This document shows, in pieces, positions 61,522-64,000 of a stretch of 64,000 nucleotides of DNA. Origin of the DNA: Oscillospiraceae bacterium (GTDB lineage: Bacteria; Bacillota; Clostridia; Oscillospirales; Acutalibacteraceae); contig SVOW01000010.1 in assembly GCA_015066175.1 (NCBI GenBank), positions 1 to 64,000 of the forward strand, given 5' to 3'. The position numbers and the translations under genes were made by a program. The stretch's first letter is position 1. Every line of letters starts with the position of its first letter. The notes beneath the pieces were generated by a model. That model made no database searches. It had not been told where the DNA came from and saw only the letters and a list, made by a program, of their open reading frames with translations.

Positions 61522-61698
61522 CTATTTTTTAATTAATTTCCTTATAAGTCCTACAATTAAACCTATAACTGCACCGCCTACCAGACCTATTGCACATGCC
61601 CACAACATATTTAAATCATAAATGTTTGCAATAGTAACAGCAATAAGAAGTCCTGCAAGAAAACCTGTTCTGATTGATTTTATCAACTGATTATCCAA
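61522..61698 (-). CDS. Small two-helix membrane protein
   Basis: 58 residues if it starts at the TTG at 61698, with CAGGGA a few bases upstream; a second TTG in frame lies at 61686. The protein has two membrane helices, FLAGLLIAVTIANIY and an Ala/Gly/Ile/Val-rich second with AIGLVGGAVIGLIVGL, and a basic end RKLIKK. It is too short to assign and was found by reading the strand, not by length. The ribosome site lies in the stem of an upstream hairpin (61698-61757), so translation may depend on that RNA structure. It precedes the HAD gene by 10 bases. Confidence 0.6.
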   Translation of the reverse strand: MDNQLIKSIRTGFLAGLLIAVTIANIYDLNMLWACAIGLVGGAVIGLIVGLIRKLIKK

Positions 61699-61757
61699 AA
61701 AATCCCTGCTTTCAGTTTATGTTACTCTGTAATTGTAACATATAAGCAGGGATTTTT
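61697..61757 (-). terminator. Long two-tier hairpin after the 61768-62037 gene
   Basis: An outer stem (AAAAATCCCTGCTT with AAGCAGGGATTTTT) and an inner TATGTTAC/GTAACATA stem, followed on the minus strand by a T run. It ends the upstream gene, but the right arm also carries the ribosome site and TTG start of the next small gene. Confidence 0.8.
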
Positions 61758-61767
61758 CAATCGGTTT

Positions 61768-62037
61768 TTAAAGTCCAAAACCTTTTATTACTATCACAGC
61801 GGCAACTGCACCAAATAATGCCCAGATAAGCGGTGAAAAAACTGAATAAACTCTTTTTCTTCCTTTTCTGCTTCTGGGCGGGCTCCCTGTGTTTATTGCA
61901 ATGCTGTTGGCCTTTTCATTAATTTTCTTTTCACTCAGAGATGCATATTCAGGTTTTACAAAAAACAATACTTTCTCGAAATATTCGCAACCCGGACGAT
62001 TTACTTCCACTACCTGATGGTTAACTCCTTTTATCAT
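61768..62037 (-). CDS. Small membrane protein of unknown function
   Basis: 89 residues from the ATG at 62037; a TTG seven codons upstream with a GGAG overlap is also possible. The first half is soluble (VNHQVVEVNRPGCEYFEKVLFFVKPEY), then a Ser/Arg/Lys-rich stretch (SPPRSRKGRKR) and one C-terminal membrane helix (about 69-86). Function is unknown. It lies divergent from dinB and upstream of the small membrane protein and HAD genes. Confidence 0.65.
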   Translation of the reverse strand: MIKGVNHQVVEVNRPGCEYFEKVLFFVKPEYASLSEKKINEKANSIAINTGSPPRSRKGRKRVYSVFSPLIWALFGAVAAVIVIKGFGL

Positions 62038-62236
62038 AAAAACACTCACTTTCTCCAATAATTAAAATTATTTTTTGCGAAAATTTTTAAAATATTCTGC
62101 ACAGAAAAAAGTGTGGAAAAGTGTGTGGAAAATGTTAAAAACTCTGTTGAAAATTTTTCCAAAAGCCTGATTCTATTAGGGTTATAGGTGACGAAAAGTG
62201 ATTGTTTAAAACTTTTTTTGACAAAAATTTACCCCC

Positions 62237-62265
62237 TTGACAAATCCGAACAAATGTTCTATTAT
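62237..62265 (+). promoter_or_regulatory. dinB promoter under SOS control
   Basis: Perfect TTGACA (62237-62242), 17-base spacer and TATTAT (62260-62265). The first LexA box fills the spacer and the second lies just after the -10. Confidence 0.85.
62248..62259. promoter_or_regulatory. LexA (SOS) box 1
   Basis: GAACAAATGTTC, a perfect match to the Gram-positive GAAC-N4-GTTC core, between -35 and -10 of the dinB promoter. Confidence 0.88.
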
Positions 62266-62269
62266 ATAA

Positions 62270-62281
62270 GAACAAATGTTC
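62270..62281. promoter_or_regulatory. LexA (SOS) box 2
   Basis: A second, identical GAACAAATGTTC, 22 bases downstream of the first (about two turns of DNA, same face), overlapping the expected transcription start. Confidence 0.88.
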
Positions 62282-62298
62282 GTTTGGTGGTGAATTTT

Positions 62299-63537
62299 TT
62301 GTCTGAAAGAATAATTTTGCATTGCGATCTGAACAATTTTTTTGCATCTGTTGAATGTTTCCTTGACCCATCTCTGAAAGATAAAAATGTTGCTGTATGC
62401 GGAAGTGTTGAAGAACGTCACGGAATTGTACTTGCAAAAAACGAGAGTGCAAAAAAATATGGTGTAAAGACAGGTGAGGCAATCTGGGAAGCAAAACTGA
62501 AATGCCCTGACCTTGTATGTGTAAATCCGCATTATGATAAATATATCGAATTTTCAAAAAAGGTGCGAAGTATATACGATGAATACACAGATATGGTTGA
62601 GCCCTTCGGCATTGATGAATGTTGGCTTGATATAACAGGAAGCACTTCTCTTTTTGGAGACAAAATGAAAATCGCAGATGAATTGCGTAAGCGTGTAAAA
62701 AAAGAAGTGGGCATTACAATTTCCGTAGGAGTCAGCTTCAATAAAATCTTTGCAAAACTTGCAAGTGATATAAAAAAGCCTGATGCCGTTACGTTAATTG
62801 AAAAAGAAGATATTCAGTCAAAAATCTGGAAAATGCCTTGCGGTGACCTTTTCGGAGTCGGCAGACAGACACAAAAGCAATTCAAAGCTCTTGGTATAAA
62901 AACAATCGGTGATATTGCAAATGTACCTGAAAATGTTATGAAACGTGTTTTCGGAAAAAGCGGTGTAACATTGAGAAACTATGCAAACGGAATAGATTTT
63001 TCACCTGTATTACGCGAAAGTGAAGTGCCTCCCGTTAAAAGTGTAAGCCGCGGAATTACCTGCAAAAGAGACCTGCATTCCTATGAAGAAATATCGCCTG
63101 TGGTGATATCTCTGTGCGAAAAAATTTCACATTCTTTACGTAAACATGGTTTTTATGCCACGACTGTACGAGTGGCACTTAAAGACAATCAACTTGCAGT
63201 ACGCGAATTCCAACAAAAAATAATAACGCCTGCAAGAGCTGCAGACGTTATTTACGAAAACGCTATGTATTTAATTAAAAACAATTATTTTTTCCCGCTT
63301 CCTGTAAGAGCAGTTACTGTGTTTGCATGCAATCTGGTGGGAGATAAAATATCTTACCAGCTTTCCTTTGATGTTGATTATAACCGCTTGGAAAAACTTG
63401 AAAAATTAGATGCAAACGTGGATATGATACGGGAAAAATTCGGGTCTGACATTATTGTAAGAGCTTCTTCTCTTGACCTTTGCGAAAGCAAAAGAATAAG
63501 AGATAACTGCCCTTCTTTTAAGCCATTAAACTCCTGA
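62299..63537 (+). CDS. dinB: DNA polymerase IV (Y family)
   Basis: 412 residues from the TTG at 62299, which has GGTGGTGA at the right spacing; the frame extends to 62188, but that part contains the SOS boxes. Lesion-bypass polymerase: palm motifs ILHCDLNNFFASVE and FGIDECWLDITGS (catalytic Asp/Glu; SxDE is IDE here), FNKIFAKLASDIKKPDAVT, a helix-hairpin-helix thumb (GVGRQTQKQFKALGIKTIGDIANV) and the little-finger domain (SVSRGITCKRDLHSYEE). Without a beta-clamp box that I can see at the end. It is induced by DNA damage through two LexA boxes. Its 3' end overlaps the convergent alcohol dehydrogenase gene by 20 bases. Confidence 0.94.
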   Translation: MSERIILHCDLNNFFASVECFLDPSLKDKNVAVCGSVEERHGIVLAKNESAKKYGVKTGEAIWEAKLKCPDLVCVNPHYDKYIEFSKKVRSIYDEYTDMVEPFGIDECWLDITGSTSLFGDKMKIADELRKRVKKEVGITISVGVSFNKIFAKLASDIKKPDAVTLIEKEDIQSKIWKMPCGDLFGVGRQTQKQFKALGIKTIGDIANVPENVMKRVFGKSGVTLRNYANGIDFSPVLRESEVPPVKSVSRGITCKRDLHSYEEISPVVISLCEKISHSLRKHGFYATTVRVALKDNQLAVREFQQKIITPARAADVIYENAMYLIKNNYFFPLPVRAVTVFACNLVGDKISYQLSFDVDYNRLEKLEKLDANVDMIREKFGSDIIVRASSLDLCESKRIRDNCPSFKPLNS

Positions 63538-64000
63538 TAACCTTTTCGCAGTCTTCAGGTGACATAATTTTCGGCACAGGATAAAGAGGATTGCCTTCTT
63601 TAAGTGCACGTTCAACAATTGTGGGGATATCTTCTTCTTTGATCTGCTCGAATTTTTCAGGAATATCCATTCTTCTTTCCATCGCTTTAATTTCGGCAAT
63701 GAAGGCTTCGGCTTTTTCCTTATCTGTTTTTAAGTTTTCACCTACACCTGCAAATGACGCAAGACGAGCAAGAGATTTGTGAGCTTTTTCGCCATAATAT
63801 TCAAGCACATAGGGAAGAATCACTGCGTTTGCAAGGCCATGAGGCACACCGTAAAGTCCACCAAGCTGATGAGCAATACAATGCACATAACCAACATAAG
63901 CTCTTGTAAATGCAACGCCTGCACAGAAAGAACCGAGAAGCATATTATTTCTTGCCTCAAGATTTTTTCCGTCGTTATATGCTGTTTCAAGGTTTTCAAA
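63518..64000 (-). CDS. Iron-containing alcohol dehydrogenase, C-terminal fragment (cut by window edge)
   Basis: The last 160 or so residues of a group III alcohol dehydrogenase; the gene continues past base 64000. The piece contains GVAFTRAYVGYVHCIAHQLGGLYGVPHGLANAVILPYV, whose His residues are iron ligands, and the C-terminal PEKFEQIKEEDIPTIVERALKEGNPLYPVP, common to FucO/DhaT/YqhD-like enzymes. Alcohol type is not clear from the fragment. The stop overlaps the dinB stop region by 20 bases. Confidence 0.93.
   Translation of the reverse strand, partial: FENLETAYNDGKNLEARNNMLLGSFCAGVAFTRAYVGYVHCIAHQLGGLYGVPHGLANAVILPYVLEYYGEKAHKSLARLASFAGVGENLKTDKEKAEAFIAEIKAMERRMDIPEKFEQIKEEDIPTIVERALKEGNPLYPVPKIMSPEDCEKVIRSLMA

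Noticed and set aside
62188..62298. N-terminal extension of DNA polymerase IV
   Set aside because: It would contain the promoter and both LexA boxes; the TTG at 62299 has a ribosome site and matches family length.

Overview
The window reads as a piece of an AT-rich (roughly 40% G+C by eye) chromosome of an anaerobic Gram-positive Clostridia member, most likely an Oscillospirales/Ruminococcaceae-type gut or rumen bacterium. The reasons are pyruvate:ferredoxin oxidoreductase, a type I glutamine synthetase, mreBCD, strong AGGAGG-type ribosome binding sites, Gram-positive LexA boxes, dockerin/cohesin-like surface proteins and plant-polysaccharide enzymes. No tRNA, rRNA, CRISPR array, insertion sequence or phage gene was seen. 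Both ends cut through genes.

Layout. 1-4475 (minus): three secreted proteins with cohesin-like domains, two of them also ending in dockerin-type repeats. 4774-7124 (plus): a BMP-type lipoprotein and asnS. 7173-16507: a phospho-signalling island made of two membrane Ser/Thr kinases (one with PASTA repeats, one fused to an extracellular solute-binding-protein-like domain), an FHA protein, two PP2C phosphatases and several small zinc-ribbon proteins. 16630-18153: a lipoprotein M1-like metallopeptidase behind a promoter with twin palindromes. 18408-28791 (minus): a tightly packed 11-gene operon mreB-mreC-mreD-PBP2-ftsY-rdgB-yhbY-nadD-yqeK-rsfS-leuS. 29093-36183 (plus): glnA, a beta-propeller protein, hemW, a large unknown secreted-type protein and a DUF1294 protein. 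36251-41027 (minus): an operon of a ceramidase-like enzyme and two more cohesin-type proteins, one membrane-anchored. 41128-44666: a D-Ala-D-Ala carboxypeptidase, a metallophosphoesterase and glyS. 44774-51732 (minus): a MATE exporter with a probable riboswitch leader, then an operon of pyruvyl-transferase/F420-dehydrogenase fusion, GH43, GPH sugar symporter and a small HExxH membrane protein. 51982-64000: nifJ, GNAT, an ArsC-like protein, cca, a GH51 arabinofuranosidase, a HAD phosphatase, two small membrane proteins, an SOS-controlled dinB and a partial iron-dependent alcohol dehydrogenase.

How it fits together. The extracellular theme is plant arabinan/xylan use (GH51 and GH43 enzymes, a GPH symporter) together with a family of cohesin/dockerin surface proteins that could assemble on the cell. 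The signalling island has a complete writer-reader-eraser set (kinases, FHA, PP2C) in which both kinases and the FHA protein carry N-terminal C-x2-C zinc ribbons; the kinase with a periplasmic-binding-protein-like sensor is the most unusual gene here. Regulatory sequence is unusually legible: many promoters match -35/-10 consensus with 17-base spacers, and several overlap palindromes (LexA boxes at dinB, twin AGGAC palindromes at the peptidase, a palindrome between two overlapping divergent promoters at cca).
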